A stretch of 64,000 nucleotides of DNA from Amia ocellicauda (Eukaryota; Chordata; Actinopteri; Amiiformes; Amiidae). The notes beneath the pieces are model-generated. The model was not told where the DNA came from and did not search any database. It saw only the letters and a list, made by a program, of their open reading frames with translations. Positions 25,701 through 36,765 of the stretch are shown piece by piece. The translations under genes were made by a program, and so were the position numbers. Every line of letters begins with the position of its first letter. Position 1 is the first letter of the stretch. The DNA lies in contig NC_089855.1 in assembly GCF_036373705.1 (NCBI RefSeq), positions 11,737,219 through 11,801,218 of the forward strand, given 5' to 3'.

Positions 25701-25887
25701 AAAAGGTCAGCTTCCCTTTTGCTGTACACTGCTCTTCAAGCAGAAAATGGTGGATGAAGCAGTCATTGGTCCCAATGTAGATGTTTTTGCCGCAGCATTC
25801 GATACACTCGATGTTGATCCGCGGTTTGTCTCCCATCAGGAGCTCCCGCTCTACTGCGGGAAGGAGTTCAAAGGCTTTCACGCTCAT
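16774..25887 (-). CDS. TGFBRAP1: TGF-beta receptor-associated protein 1 (CORVET tethering subunit, Vps3-like); 11 coding exons
   Basis: Coding exons in order on the minus strand are 25203-25887, 24768-24962, 24237-24391, 23765-23847, 23023-23364, 20768-20826, 19786-19929, 19240-19386, 18401-18560, 17499-17932 and 16774-16962. All have GT-AG borders. The protein, about 863 residues against 860 in human, starts [20 protein letters not shown]. The N-terminal citron-homology (CNH) beta-propeller is in exons 1-3, helical clathrin-like repeats follow, and the C-terminal Vps39-type cysteine motif (CQLC, then HTHC) is in the last exon. Phases agree at every junction except exon 5 to 6, where exon 6 carries one extra base (see the exon entry). 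The family acts on early endosomes in the CORVET complex with class C Vps proteins; the protein was first described by TGF-beta receptor binding. Two Tc1 elements sit antisense in its introns. The gene is head-to-head with C2orf49. Confidence 0.95.
20768..20826 (-). other. TGFBRAP1: TGFBRAP1 coding exon 6 with apparent +1 frameshift
   Basis: This exon, ending in codons for DDAALQ, is 59 bp long. The preceding exon ends in phase 2 (…CAC AAA AA|GTATGT), so 58 bp would be needed. The extra base appears to be a T in the minus-strand run TTTT at 20819-20822, where human has Tyr-Phe-Ala. The alternative donor 4 bp downstream (GTAAAT) does not restore the frame. The exon is real by similarity; the indel may be a sequencing or assembly error in a homopolymer or a true mutation. 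Confidence 0.7.
20827..20866 (-). other. Short intron end between exon 6 acceptor and inserted Tc1
   Basis: Only about 40 bp separate the TGFBRAP1 exon 6 acceptor from the Tc1 end at 20867. A pyrimidine tract (CTCTTTTTTCTTTGATTTTTCAG region) remains intact within it. Confidence 0.8.
20867..22414 (+). mobile_element. Tc1-like element, family A copy 2 (most complete)
   Basis: Length is 1548 bp, with both inverted-repeat ends (left CAGTGAGGGAAAAAAGTATT; right similar with small changes) and TA at 20865-20866 and 22415-22416. It lies in TGFBRAP1 intron 5, antisense to the gene. Unlike copies 1 and 3 it lacks the second arm of the leader hairpin. Its transposase is broken only by one short deletion. 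A run of 19 A follows soon after the right end. Confidence 0.95.
21197..22208 (+). pseudogene. Tc1 transposase, one frameshift (family A copy 2)
   Basis: The first part, 21197 to about 21497, encodes the helix-turn-helix DNA-binding region in one frame. A 2-bp deletion in the segment CACCAAGAACAATTGG (copy 1 reads CACCAAGAAAACAATTGG) shifts the frame, and the rest to the stop at 22208 continues in the next frame. That second part has all three catalytic positions: [12 protein letters not shown] and NPIENLW, the last two spaced DD34E. It ends in GFATKY. Without the deletion the product would have about 337 residues, the normal length. The 2-bp lesion makes this copy non-autonomous. Confidence 0.92.
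22438..22456. repeat. Poly-A run
   Basis: Nineteen consecutive A just outside the right end of Tc1 copy 2. Confidence 0.9.
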
Positions 25888-25901
25888 GTTGACACAGTCA
25901 T
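25884..25901 (-). promoter_or_regulatory. Five-codon upstream ORF overlapping the TGFBRAP1 start
   Basis: The first coding exon begins at 25901 after an AG acceptor with ATG ACT GTG TCA ACA TGA. Its stop codon overlaps the main start in the arrangement ATGA. If the leader is spliced at this site, ribosomes would meet this minimal ORF first. Inferred from sequence only. Confidence 0.5.
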
Positions 25902-26278
25902 CTAATGGGAGAAAAACAGACAAAACAGTCAGGCACACAGGCTCCAACGCTTCATATCACTGAGAGACCTAGCATCTTTATCACTGTTTGCACATCCTTG
26001 AGGACCACATATGTATTAATATGCCTTAATTAATTTATCCAGGGTACATACAGTGAGGGAAAAAAGTATTTGATCCCCTGCTGATTTTGTACGTTTGCCC
26101 ACTGACAAAGAAATGATCAGTCTATAATTTTAGTGATAGGTGAATTTTAACAGTGAGAGACAGAATAACAACAAAAAAATCCAGAAAAACGCATTTCAAA
26201 AAAGTTATAAATTGATTTGCATGTTAATGAGGGAAATAAGTATTTGATCCCCTATCAATCAGCAAGATTTCTGGCTCC

Positions 26279-26375
26279 CAGGTGTCTTTTATACAGGTAA
26301 CGAGCTGAGATTAGGAGCACTCTCTTAAAGGGAGTGCTCCTAATCTCAGCTGGTTACCTGTATATAAGACACCTG
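26279..26375. repeat. Leader hairpin of Tc1 copy 3
   Basis: The arms 26279-26322 and 26332-26375 are reverse complements with two mismatches, loop about 9 nt. It corresponds to the perfect hairpin of copy 1. Confidence 0.88.
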
Positions 26376-26417
26376 TCCACAGAAGCAATCAATCAATCAG
26401 ATTCCAAACTCTCCACC

Positions 26418-27275
26418 ATGGCCAAGACCAAAGAGCTGTCCAAGGATGTCAGGGACAAGATTGTAGACCTACACAAGGCTGGAATGGGCTACAGGACCAG
26501 AGGAATCAGTCCAGAACTATGGGAGGATCTTGTTAATGATCTCAAGGCAGTGGAACCATAGTCACCAAGAAAACAATTGGTAACACTCTATGCCGTGAAG
26601 GACTTTAAATCCTGCAGCGCCCGCAAGGTGCCCCTGCTCAAGAAAGCACATGTACAGGCCCGTCTGAAGTTTGCCAATGAACATCTGAATGATTCAGAGG
26701 TGAAAGTGTTGTGGTCAGATGAGACCAAAATCGAGCACTTTGGCATCAACTCAACTCGCCGTGTTTGGAGGAGGAGGAATGACCCCAAGAACACCATCCC
26801 CACCGTCAAACATGGAGGTGGAAACATTATGCTTTGGGGGTGTTTTTCTGCTAAGGGGACAGGACAACTGCACCGCATCGATGGGACGATTGACAGGGCC
26901 ATGTACTGTCAAATCTTGGGTGAGAACCTCCTTCCCTCAGCCAGGGCATTGAAAATGGGTCGTGGATGGGTATTCCAGCATGACAATGACCCAAAACACA
27001 CAGCCAAGGCAACAAAGGAGTGGCTCAAGAAGAAGCACATTAAGGTCCTGGAGTGGCCTAGCCAGTCTCCAGACCTTAATCCCATAGAAAATCTGTGGAG
27101 GGAGCTGAAGGTTCGAGTTGCCAAACGTCAGCCTCGAAACCTTAATGACTTGGAGAGGATCTGCAAAGAGGAGTGGGACAAAATCCCTCCTGAGATGAGT
27201 GCAAACCTGGTGACCAAATACAAGAAACGTCTGACCTCTGTGATTGCCAACAAGGGTTTTGCCACCAAGTACTAA
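26418..27275 (+). pseudogene. Tc1 transposase with internal deletion (family A copy 3)
   Basis: The start ([10 protein letters not shown] at 26418) matches copies 1 and 2, but after GMGYR about 120 bp of the helix-turn-helix region is missing and the frame ends at a stop near 26561. The second frame, 26577-27275, encodes the DDE part with [12 protein letters not shown] and NPIENLW intact, except that the ENW before KVLWSDE is lost. The catalytic triad survives; the DNA-binding region does not. Confidence 0.9.
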
Positions 27276-27483
27276 GTCGAAGGGGTCAAATACTTATTTC
27301 ACTCATTAACATGCAAATCAATTTATAACTTTTTTGAAACGCATTTTCTGGATTTTTTTGTTGTTATTCTGTCTCTCACTGTTAAAATACACCTACCATT
27401 AAAATTATAGACTGATCATTTCTTTGTCAGTGGGCAAACATACAAAATCAGCAGGGGATCAAATACTTTTTCCCCTCACTGTA

Positions 27484-28680
27484 CATACATGCACATACAT
27501 TCCTATACTAATCAAAAGGAATGCAACAACAGAAAGTATAAATGAACACCTGTAAGATGCATTTCACAGAGTGTAGGCCCATCCCTGGCCTTAATGGATG
27601 CAACCCTAGGAATGTGATTGACCAACTTCTCATAAATGGCTGACGGAATGCTTTCCTATTACTCAAAGTGAAATTTACAATGGATTGAGACAATTAAGTT
27701 TCTCTAGCTTTTTTTCGTGGATTGCCAGTCAAGGTTATCACACAGATTGTAAGAGATGTAGGTAATTACTCTAAAACAATGTGACACATTTATAACACTT
27801 TTAACCTTGATCCATTCATTTCAGCTTTGTGACCTGGACATCTTATAATGGGACTCATCCTTCAACAGGAGCCATCACCAATGTGAATGGTCACAAGAAC
27901 ACCCTGACTGACTATGAAATCATTTTGATCAGTGGCTTGTAGGTAGCAGTCCCGAGAAAAAATGAATGCATTGAACCCCCAATGTAAAGAACTAATGCTG
28001 GCAGGGAGACCTGTCTGGTCATTGATGGTTTTGAGGTTGGATACCTAGTTTATCTAAACCATATCTCACTGAATTACATTTCCCTTATGATATAGTAGTG
28101 GGTATTGGGAACCAGAATGTTCTATAAATGATATGGCAACCTTCTTCCATTCCACACTGAAATGGTGCACATTTCATTTCAAGTGTCATTTCAATAACTA
28201 CGGTTTATGATTTATTTATATTTTATACCTATGGACTTTAACGTGTGCCATTATCAATATTGTGTGTAAACTATATATATGAGAGTATTTTTTCATTAAC
28301 ATGAATGTGTATAAATATTATTTTTTTTACAAAGCACAAATAATCCACCATCAACTATTCCCACTTTTGTATTTATAAAATGAAACCTCCATCTCAGGCA
28401 TTAAAACTCCAGAATGGTAATGTAACTGTAACTTTACAACAGGTGTAGTAAGAAAATGTATACATTTTGTACTACAAGCCACAGACTCCTTCCAAAATAA
28501 GGAACAAATACAGCCATATAATGTATGTCTTTAATTTTATGATCTTAACATGCTATAGAACATCTTTGTAAGAATTCAATACAAGTACAAGTCTAAGATA
28601 GTACCAGATCAAAAACAATATATAAAAATGATAATACAGTAGATATTATTTCATACATAAACATCATCAGTGTATATTGA
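27484..28680. other. TGFBRAP1 5' intron, non-coding
   Basis: No gene seen. A faint transposase-like C-terminal pattern on the minus strand at about 27510-27690 was too weak to call. Confidence 0.45.
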
Positions 28681-28689
28681 TCCTCTGCT

Positions 28690-29250
28690 GGATAAAGACC
28701 TCCCAAGATATTTTCACTTGCTTCAATCTACAGCTTCTCTTTTCCATAACACAACTGAAGTGTATGATTTAATCTTCACATCTTTTATGTGGTCATCTTT
28801 TGGTATCCATTCAATAGCATAATTCGTGCTTCTTTTATATATTCTTCTTGCAATGTGTCCAGCCCATTGCCATTAAACATTTTAATTATTTCAATGAGTG
28901 AGCACTGGTAATATGCATTGATCAAATACTATTCTCTTCAGGCAAGTGGGTAGATTTCCTTTCAACAGTCTGCAGTTTCTTCCAAATGCACTCCATCCCA
29001 TTTTCACTCCTTTTGATTTATTTCATAATATCTCCATGGACTGTTGTCCAAGCTAGACATAACGTTTGACTTATTCAAGTATCTGTAGATCTACTTAAAT
29101 TTTCTAAGATTTAACAAAGCTGTTTAACATGACTTTTGTTTGTTCATTTTTAAGCCCTTATTGATTCCTTTTTCTTCCCTGTCCAAAGTCTTGACAACTT
29201 TTGAGAGTTCTGGAGAGATTGTGTCTCCTTGACTTACTCTTGACCTGGTC
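28690..29250 (-). mobile_element. Decayed non-LTR retrotransposon fragment
   Basis: On the minus strand, about 29150-29240 encodes VSQGDTISPEL followed by KTLDREEKGIN, the reverse-transcriptase block typical of endonuclease-type LINEs (RTE- or L1-like). Further downstream, about 28700-28870 has a broken WAGHIARR-like C-terminal block followed by EWIPK. Many stops and frameshifts; the FADD motif is not visible. The family is uncertain. Confidence 0.45.
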
Positions 29251-30115
29251 AGTGACTTGGTAGAGTCAGATTATTGATGTAGCATTGTTGTACATGTATG
29301 TAATAAGTTATATAGGAAATGTAATAATATATCTTATACAAAGTATTTACAAAGATAGTAACACATCACCTTCAAGAACACTGGACTTCGCCCAACCAAG
29401 AGAACAAACAGGATTCAGAAGTGAATATAACACAATGGATCAGATACAAGTTAACGACAAACGACCTGACACCATCTGATGCCTTGAGGGTTGCTATCTT
29501 TTCTGCTGCGGTTGACAGGCAAGTTATTTCGTCTCTCCATCCTTACAGCTTTACAAAACCATTTGCACCAATTTGAAATGTCCAGGATACCAAACCAAGC
29601 GAAGAGGACACATTCAAGGCGTATCTTATAACCACCACCACTTACATGACAATAAGCGTGTCAAGTATGTCTTCCATACACAACCAATCAAAACCCTACA
29701 CTTAAAACCGAAACGTCACTAGTAGATTTAAGAAATATAACGAAAGCTAAATGCAGTTGACCACATGTGGCACACAATCTAACATTTTATTAATCTATGT
29801 GTAACACACATCTGCTGGACTCGTGTTTATGCGACAAGGACACCACAGTGTAACCAGGCAAACTGGAGGAGGACGGCCTGCTTGTATTTGATGTTTTATA
29901 AAGGAGATGCTGAAATAGCGACAGGAGGAACAGTTGTTGTCTTTGGACATAAACCCTGTCATCACATCTCTTTACACGGCACTTGTTATTCCCCTGTGCA
30001 CAATGAATTGGTTAGCCTCAGCCTGATGTGTACAAGCTACGAAAGTTGCATCCGCAGCACATATCTAGCGATTCGATGCGGGCACAGATAACAGAGTGTG
30101 GAAATCATTTCTTAC

Positions 30116-30260
30116 CTAAACCATGTATGTTACAATTTGGTTTAAGATGACAACGTCCCTCGGCCTCTGTGCTTCCTCACTTAACTCCCCTGTTTCCAAG
30201 CTCAGATCCTGCGCTCTGTTTCCGGCTCCCGTGTCACGCTACATCCGGTCACATGGTCTA
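30116..30260 (-). promoter_or_regulatory. TGFBRAP1: Candidate TGFBRAP1 non-coding first exon
   Basis: A strong minus-strand donor (GTAAGAAATG; GT at 30114-30115) ends an exon at 30116 in a locally GC-richer region facing C2orf49. The leader contains a small ATG GTT TAG just before the donor. The upstream limit is a guess. No coding frame is needed because translation starts in the next exon (25901). Confidence 0.5.
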
Positions 30261-30806
30261 CTGTACGGCGGTGTTGTGGTGTGGATGTGGAAGCGCATTG
30301 GATGAGCGCATGTGTGCCGTACAGCGAGTTATCTTCACTTATCGATGTGGTTATACTGAGTGGTGGTTTTGAGAAGGAAAAGCTATAGATGAGTGTTGTG
30401 AACATTGCATGCACAGGAAATAACCTGCACACCAAAATGATCATCATTTCTATTTTATTTAGCGACATTTGAGCGAGAAAACACAGGTATGCACTATTAC
30501 TAAGTGCACAAGAAGCGAGCTCGTATTGTACCATTTTGTATATTTAAAAAATTGGGATTTCTCGAACTTGTGACAAAGGGTAATCAAGTAATTTATTCTG
30601 ATAGACAGGACTTAATATCATTTTTATAATGGAGAGAAACATGCATTTTTTTAAGTTTGTTGTTGTTTGATTCAATGTGAAATAGTATGCAGGACATTTT
30701 CCAAAAAGCCGCTATTTGGATCTAGTCATGGCAAAGTTTAAAGAGACATCTGACCGGCGCCGCGGAGCATTGTGGGATGTGCGTCTGTGCAGAACCGAAG
30801 ATGAAA
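30261..30806. promoter_or_regulatory. Divergent promoter region of TGFBRAP1 and C2orf49
   Basis: The two genes are head-to-head with about 0.5 kb between the putative leader exon and the ashwin start. A GC-rich patch with CpGs (GGCGCCGCGG) and a CATTGTGGGATGTGCG element sits at about 30755-30785. No TATA box is evident. A shared bidirectional promoter is an inference. Confidence 0.5.
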
Positions 30807-33800
30807 ATGGCGGATGGTTGCAATTTGAGTGGAGGGAAAGGTGCACATATCGGCAAAAGCGGGGGTAATCTAGATCTCCTGTTGCACCCCGAATTGCTCT
30901 CTCGGGATTTTTTACTTCTTACACTACAAGAGGTCAGTGAGTAGGTTTTTTGTTTTTCCCTTCCCCCGCTATAGATATATCGAGGGACAGGATTAACAAC
31001 ACTACTTCAGCATAATATATATATATTATCTGTAGATATGTAGCAACTGCTTAGTTTTACTCGTTACAAAGTTATATGTTATTATTTATAGCTATGCATA
31101 CGTTGGTATCTGCTACTGTAGGCCCTACTTGTTTTAAAATGTTTGAAGTGAGTAGTTACTTTATGTCACACAATCTGATGCTACTATACAGCGTTAAAAT
31201 GTGATTAGCATCGAAGAAATGTGTAACTTTGAAATAATGTATTGTTTTAAGGCAGCTTCTATTGTAATGGGCTATTTTGAAGGTTTAAAGCATCAGGGTT
31301 GGCATCAGTCGGTTATATTCCGTGTCAATTCAGTCACTTTTGTATTCTATTTTGGTTTAAATTAGTTATGTACGAGACCTTGAAAACCAGTTGCCTTTTT
31401 TATGATGTCATTACCTCTGCTTTATTGAATTTGTATGAAAAAGATTTTGCTTTGAAAACTGCCTTTCCAAATGAAGCTTTATCAGATTCTTCAAATGGGA
31501 ATTTTACATAGCTCTTGCACTCAGCTCATGCCACCAACCAGCCAAGTACTGAACACAGTCACTGGCCATAATAATGCAAGAACCAGTTTTATAGAAATTA
31601 GGGCATAGTTACTTTCAGTAATGTAAATGTTAACGTGGAATATAGCATGTTTTTTCCATTCATAATGCATACTTGTTTGCCTCTTTGTCTTGAAGTGCTG
31701 TACTGTGACAGTTGTGGAAATCTGGAGTATTTTTCTGGTGTAGTTATGCTAGCAGAAGATGCTTGTCAAAAACACCCAGCATGATGTCTTGCAATATTTG
31801 TGTAGCCACTAAATTACTTTGTATGAACTGCTTGTTTAAGTAACTAGCTGGTATTATGGCTATACCTGGAAACACAACTTAATTTAAATGCAGTGTATAA
31901 AACCTTTCCCACAATCAAAAGCAACATTGTGCAAATGCAAGTGTATAGGTTTTTCTTAAATCATGTCAAATGTCATTTCAGAAAAAAATCCCTGTTGAAA
32001 ATGAGAAGGCTGCCAACAGAGACTGCCTCACAGAGCTGTACCTTCAGCATGTCATTCCTCTGCCTCAAAGGGCCCTGCCCAACAGCCGCTGGGGGAGAAG
32101 GATGCAGAAGAGCAGAGCGTGCCAGTCTGCAACAAATTCACAGAAACGCTGGTGCAGTACTGCTTATGCCTGTTTAATGTCTGCATAAATCAGATGTATA
32201 TATTTTTTGTAATTCGTCCATCTTCTTTAAACTCACAGTGTGCTTTAGAACAAACATTACATGACTGATTCATTGCAGTAGCACTCTCCCTTATTTGTTC
32301 AGTTTATTTCTCAGTAGCATAGAATACATTATGACACATTTGCTATTCATTGTGTGGGAAATGTTTGAATTTATGATTAATCATAGTAAACTAATTCTAG
32401 GTGAAGAAAGCATTCATATTTTATATGCATTAATACAATTGTTTTAAAGTGCGAATGTAAGATTTTTACGGTATGAAAAGTGTTTACTGTTTTGCCTGAA
32501 TTGAATTGGTCTGTCTTTTGGGTCTTTGTTTTAGTTCTTGGAGTGAAAGCTCTAGAAAAAGACCCCTGATTGTGTTTGATGGCAGCTCCACAAGCACTAG
32601 CATAAAACTAAAGAAGGCAGACGATGGCTCTGGACCGGTGGACCGCTTGAAGCCACCTCCGTCGGGGAACCTTACCAACACCATTCGCAGACTGTCGGGC
32701 TCATCGACCAATTCCTCTTCAGATGGCTCCAACAGGAGTGCTGTCGACCTTGTGAGTGGGGCAACAGAAAAGCAATGCAGTGAAGCACCCATTCACAGGA
32801 GTCCCTCGGGAAACGGAATGTCGCCCCCACCCACATCTCCCCCAGGAGGCACAGCGGTGGTCAAATTAAAACGACAAGCGCCCAAAGAGGGAGAGTCTGA
32901 AGACGCAGTAAGTGAAGTTAATATCCCCACATTCTCGATATGCAATTTTTTAGTTCTGAGGTAGTAACCAGGTTCACATGAATCTTGGGAAAGCTGGGAA
33001 ATTACTATTTTCACACAAATGCCTGCAAACTTAATGAAAATGGTGAAAATGTGTGCATCAGCATGAGGTTAATAATATGGGATATGATGTGGTGATACGG
33101 TTGGTTAAATCTTTTGGTTTTAACTTGTTTTTCTAAGTATATGTATATACACTACTTGGCCAAAAGTTTGATGAGCAGGTGTCCACATCTCATTCCAAAA
33201 TCCTGGGCATTAATGTGGAGTTGGTCCCCCCTTTGCTGCTATATCAGCCTCTACTCTTCTGTGAAGGCTTTCCACTAGATGTTTTAACATTGCTGGGGGG
33301 GGGAATTTGCTCAAATTCATCCCAAAGGTGTTCGATGGGTTTGAGGTCAGGGCTCTGTACAGGCCAATCAAGCTCTTCCACACTGATCTCGACAAACCAT
33401 TTCTGTATGGACCTCACTTTGTGCATGGGGGCATTGTCATGCTGTAACAAGAAAGGGCCTTCCCCAAACTGTTACCACAAAGTTGGAAGCACAAAATCGT
33501 CTATAATGTCATTGTATGCTGTAGCGTTAAGATTTCCCTTCAGGGGAACTCGGGGGGCCAAGCCCTTCCACCAAACTTTACAGTTGGAACTATGCATTAT
33601 TGCAGGTACTGTTCTCCTGGCATCTGCCAAACCTAGATTTGTTTGTCGGACTGCCACATGGTGAAGTGTGATTCATCACTCCAGAGAACGTGTTTCCAAT
33701 ACTCCATAGTCCAATCACAGCGAGCTTGGTATTGCACATAGTCATCTTAGGCTTGTGTGCTGCTGCTCGGCCATGGAAACCCATTTCATGAAGCTCCCGA

Positions 33801-36265
33801 AAAAACTTTCTTGTGCAGATATTGCTTCCAGAGGCAGCTTGGAACTCGGTAGTGAGTGTTTCAACCACTACACGCTCAGCACTCGGTGGTCCCGTTCTGT
33901 GGCCTACCTCTTCACGCCTGAGCTGATGTTGCTCGTAGATGTTTTCACTTCACAATTACAGCGCTTACATTTCTGCCCTGCAAGAGCTGTCAACTGTATT
34001 TGTTGGAAAGGTGGCTTCCTATAACGGTGCCACGTTGAAAGTCACTGAGCTCATCAGTATGGCCCATTCTACTGCCAGTGTTTGTCTATGGAGATTGCAT
34101 GGCTGTGTGCTTGATTTGTATACACCTGACAGCAATGGGTGTGCTGAAATGGCTGAATCCACTAATTCAAGGGTTTGAAATATCAGCGCATTTGTGAAAT
34201 TCTGCAGACTTTGAGACCGAATGAAGAGTTTTTCACAAGATGTGAATGCAAAAAGTTGTGATAGAGTGGCAGGAAGGAATCTCACAGTGCAGCTTCGTGC
34301 TGAATTACATCTAAAATATTAGGACCTGTGAATGGGGAGGAGACCCGTTTTGCTGGTTTGGCTTCCGCAATGGTCAGGCAGCGCAAGCCAACCACGTTTT
34401 TTTGTTATTCAAGATAAAATGGAGGCAGAAGAGCAAGAGCTCCTGTGAGAAGCAGCGATGGCGCATGAAGGGGTATAAACCTGTACTTTGTAGCGGTTGC
34501 AAATATAAGTAGAAGAAAAAAATTGTTTATATATACCAAAGTTGCCGTTGATGACAGCTGTGTATTAATTTATTGGCAGACACCCTTATCCAGGCGTTAT
34601 CTACCAGCAGGTAGATCAATATTGATGTTTGCTTTTTGAAAACCCTGCTATATTAGTAATCTACTGTTAGCCAAGAGGCAATAAAAGTACAATGTTTTGC
34701 TGGGTGTCACAAGGGGCAGTACTTCACTTGACAGTAGATCCCTGCAAATATTATTTTCTCCAAATAATGTTTGTACTTTGGCCACACTGACAGTTAATGC
34801 AAGAAAGCAGTGTTAAATGTTTAAACATTAAATATGTGACTGTTACACAGGTAGATTTAAAGCCATGGTGTGCAATCCTGAGAAGCCAGCAGTAGCAGCT
34901 TGTTTTGAAAGCATAGACCCCGCCCTCACTTCAGAGGCGTCTCCAAAGCCACGCCCCCTCCATCACACATGCGCACACAGAGCAGTGTCTCAGGAGGAGA
35001 GACGTGTGGGTGGAATCGATCGCAACAGTTTCAGATTACCACGTCTCATTCATATGTTAGACATTACAATAATAACCGTAAATAAGTTGTATACGTTCGT
35101 TATTATGTTTTTAAAAATAGTAGCTGCGGCTCGCCTTCCATTCTCGCGCTCGCTCTGCATAGCGTCAAGGTTCCCGCGCTGATGACGTGTTATTGTCTGC
35201 GCGAAGAGGTTGCGCGGCGGTATGCAAATATAGATTGACAGACAGGAAGGACATCCTATCATTACATTCGGACCGAATGCAAAGATTTGTCGATCCTTTT
35301 TTAGCCCTGTCCCTTCCACAGAAGATATATATATATATTTTTTTACATTTATACCACTTCAATTATTGGTTTCTATCAGGATGTGAAGAGACTTTCAACC
35401 AGTAGAACAAAAAATGATAATGGAAAAGATTGCATACCCTACCTTTAAACGTTTACCATTGTTTAATTTGCATTAAACTGAAGAAACTGATGCTAAAGAA
35501 GAGAAGGTAAAACTATGTAGTTATGCCCCCCCCCGCTACATTTTCTTTCACAGAATTTTGGGATTTTCATTTCACACCCCTGCTAATTAGAAGGGTTGTC
35601 CACAAACCTTTGGCCATGTAGTGTACATTGTAAATGGAAGAAATACAGGGCTATAACTATCTGTGAGTGGTGACAAAAAGGCAGATATATATATAATCCC
35701 CCACAGATCCCAGAAAAGTTCAATTGAAGTGCAATCTCTTGTATTATTTGTTTTAAATAACAGAATTGTTGCCGTATTTCAGTATAATTTATCTTGGAGA
35801 AGGCTTTAAATTAAAAGCGTGAAGGAATTTCCTCTACAGTTAAATCACTGCCAAAAGATTAACTGCAAGCTTTAGTTATTCTTGGATTATTTTTGTGTGA
35901 ATGTGTTTATATTCAAACTGTATGGAGGTATTCTCTTCCCTTGTCTTTTTAAGTATACGGTAACCAAGCAATCCAAAGGCTGAAACAATTAGGCCTACCT
36001 TTATCTACCTAGCGAACCATTATAAAATAATTTTTCAATGCCAAAGCATATGTGGCTTGTGAATTGCTTGCTTTTTTGTCATTTTAGCACAATTACAAGT
36101 ACTAAATAATTTGATCTTCTGTGTTGGCGAAATACACAGTCATCATATCCATATAAGCATGTTCAGTGTTGACCTAATTTCCTCATTAAAGGTTTCTTCA
36201 TTTTGCAGGCAGACCTGAAGTCATCCGAGCCCAAGAGGAAAATTCAGCATGTAACGTGGCCATGA
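30807..36265 (+). CDS. C2orf49: Ashwin (C2orf49 orthologue); 4 coding exons
   Basis: Coding exons are 30807-30932, 31982-32151, 32535-32907 and 36209-36265, giving about 241 residues (human 232). Recognised segments are LDLLLHPELLSRDFLLLTL (exon 1), LTELYLQHVIPLPQRALP (exon 2), RKRPLIVFDGSSTSTSIK and a Ser-rich stretch with VKLKRQAPKE (exon 3), and KRKIQHVTWP at the C-terminus (exon 4), identical to human in the last ten residues. Exon 2 uses a weak donor (G|GTGCAG), chosen because it keeps the reading phase. An in-frame ATG six bases earlier (30801) is possible; the second has the better context. Ashwin is a small nuclear protein, linked in Xenopus to axis patterning and in human to a tRNA-ligase-associated complex. 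Intron 3 holds a nested transposon. Ordinary codon use. Confidence 0.93.
33210..34070 (-). pseudogene. Tc1-type transposase, frameshifted
   Basis: Scattered frames on the minus strand give a DELSDFQRG-like N-terminus (near 34070), a middle part with HKPKMTMCNTKLA, a QHDNAPMHK segment, and SPDLKPIEHLWDE, then AAKGGPTPH. The last two catalytic residues are spaced DD34E. Several frameshifts show it is inactive. It is antisense to C2orf49. Confidence 0.82.
34575..34594. repeat. SINE-like conserved motif, first occurrence
   Basis: GGCAGACACCCTTATCCAGG here and GGCAGACGCCCTTATCCAGG at 36799 are near-identical. The phrase is common in fish interspersed repeats; family not assigned. Confidence 0.5.
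34856..35449. mobile_element. MITE-like insertion nested in the Tc1 element
   Basis: The ends are inverted: left TTTAAAGCCATGGTGTGCAA and right, reverse complemented, TTTAAAGGTAGGGTATGCAA. The inside is GC- and CpG-rich with no coding frame. Length about 594 bp. The type (hAT- or Harbinger-like) is not decided, since the target-site duplication is unclear. Confidence 0.6.
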
Positions 36266-36654
36266 GTCGATTCTGCTGCAGAAAACCAAAAGAGTAACCT
36301 CTTGTCTCTGAAAAGGGCAGGCTAAGCCTACTGCAGTTCATAGTTTGGTGTTTCAGCAACCTGTGGATAACTGGACCTTTAGTCTGGCTGCCTGAAAAGA
36401 AAACCTTAGCATTTTTCAGGGACCCGTACTGTTAATTACCTTTCTTTGAAGTGCCCTTAAAGTCCCAAATGTTAATAGATTAATCTAAAAGTCTCTGAGA
36501 ATTGGATGAGTAGTAATCAATGTCAGAAAAGCAGCTTTTTCAATGACATTGGTGTTTTCGTGTTTCTTTGTGTGTATGTGTTTGTGTGCAATACATTTTT
36601 CTGATGTGAAACAATTTTAATTAAAGATGCATTGATGGTTCTCTCCCAGTTTTT

Positions 36655-36660
36655 AATAAA
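36655..36660 (+). terminator. C2orf49 poly(A) signal
   Basis: An AATAAA lies 390 bp after the ashwin stop codon at the end of a plausible 3' untranslated region. Confidence 0.6.
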
Positions 36661-36765
36661 ATGCACTATGAATTGCAAACCATAAATTTCTTATTTCTGC
36701 TAATGAAAGACGTCTAGTTTGGAAGTACTCCGTGTGACCCCCTCAACAACCTTTTAATTCCTTTG

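Larger units (their letters stand above)
26051..27481 (+). mobile_element. Tc1-like element, family A copy 3 (internal deletion)
   Basis: Length is 1431 bp, with both inverted-repeat ends (right-end complement CAGTGAGGGGAAAAAGTATT) and TA at 26049-26050 and 27482-27483. It lies upstream of TGFBRAP1 coding exon 1 in the 5' intron, antisense to the gene, with its left end only about 150 bp from that exon. It carries the leader hairpin in mismatched form (26279-26322 with 26332-26375) and is missing roughly 120 bp of the DNA-binding coding region. Confidence 0.94.
33150..35623 (-). mobile_element. Decayed Tc1-like element with nested insertion, in C2orf49 intron 3
   Basis: Ends are CACTACTTGGCCAAAAGTTT at the left and, as reverse complement, CACTACATGGCCAAAGGTTT at the right, flanked by TA at 33148-33149 and 35624-35625. 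The transposase is on the minus strand. At about 2.47 kb it is much longer than a normal Tc1 (about 1.2-1.7 kb). Roughly 1.2 kb between the transposase start and the right end (about 34290-35510) is foreign or rearranged and contains the MITE-like unit at 34856-35449. Confidence 0.88.

Noticed and set aside
27508..27693. Minus-strand frame resembling a transposase C-terminus
   Set aside because: The similarity is too weak and no inverted repeats could be paired.
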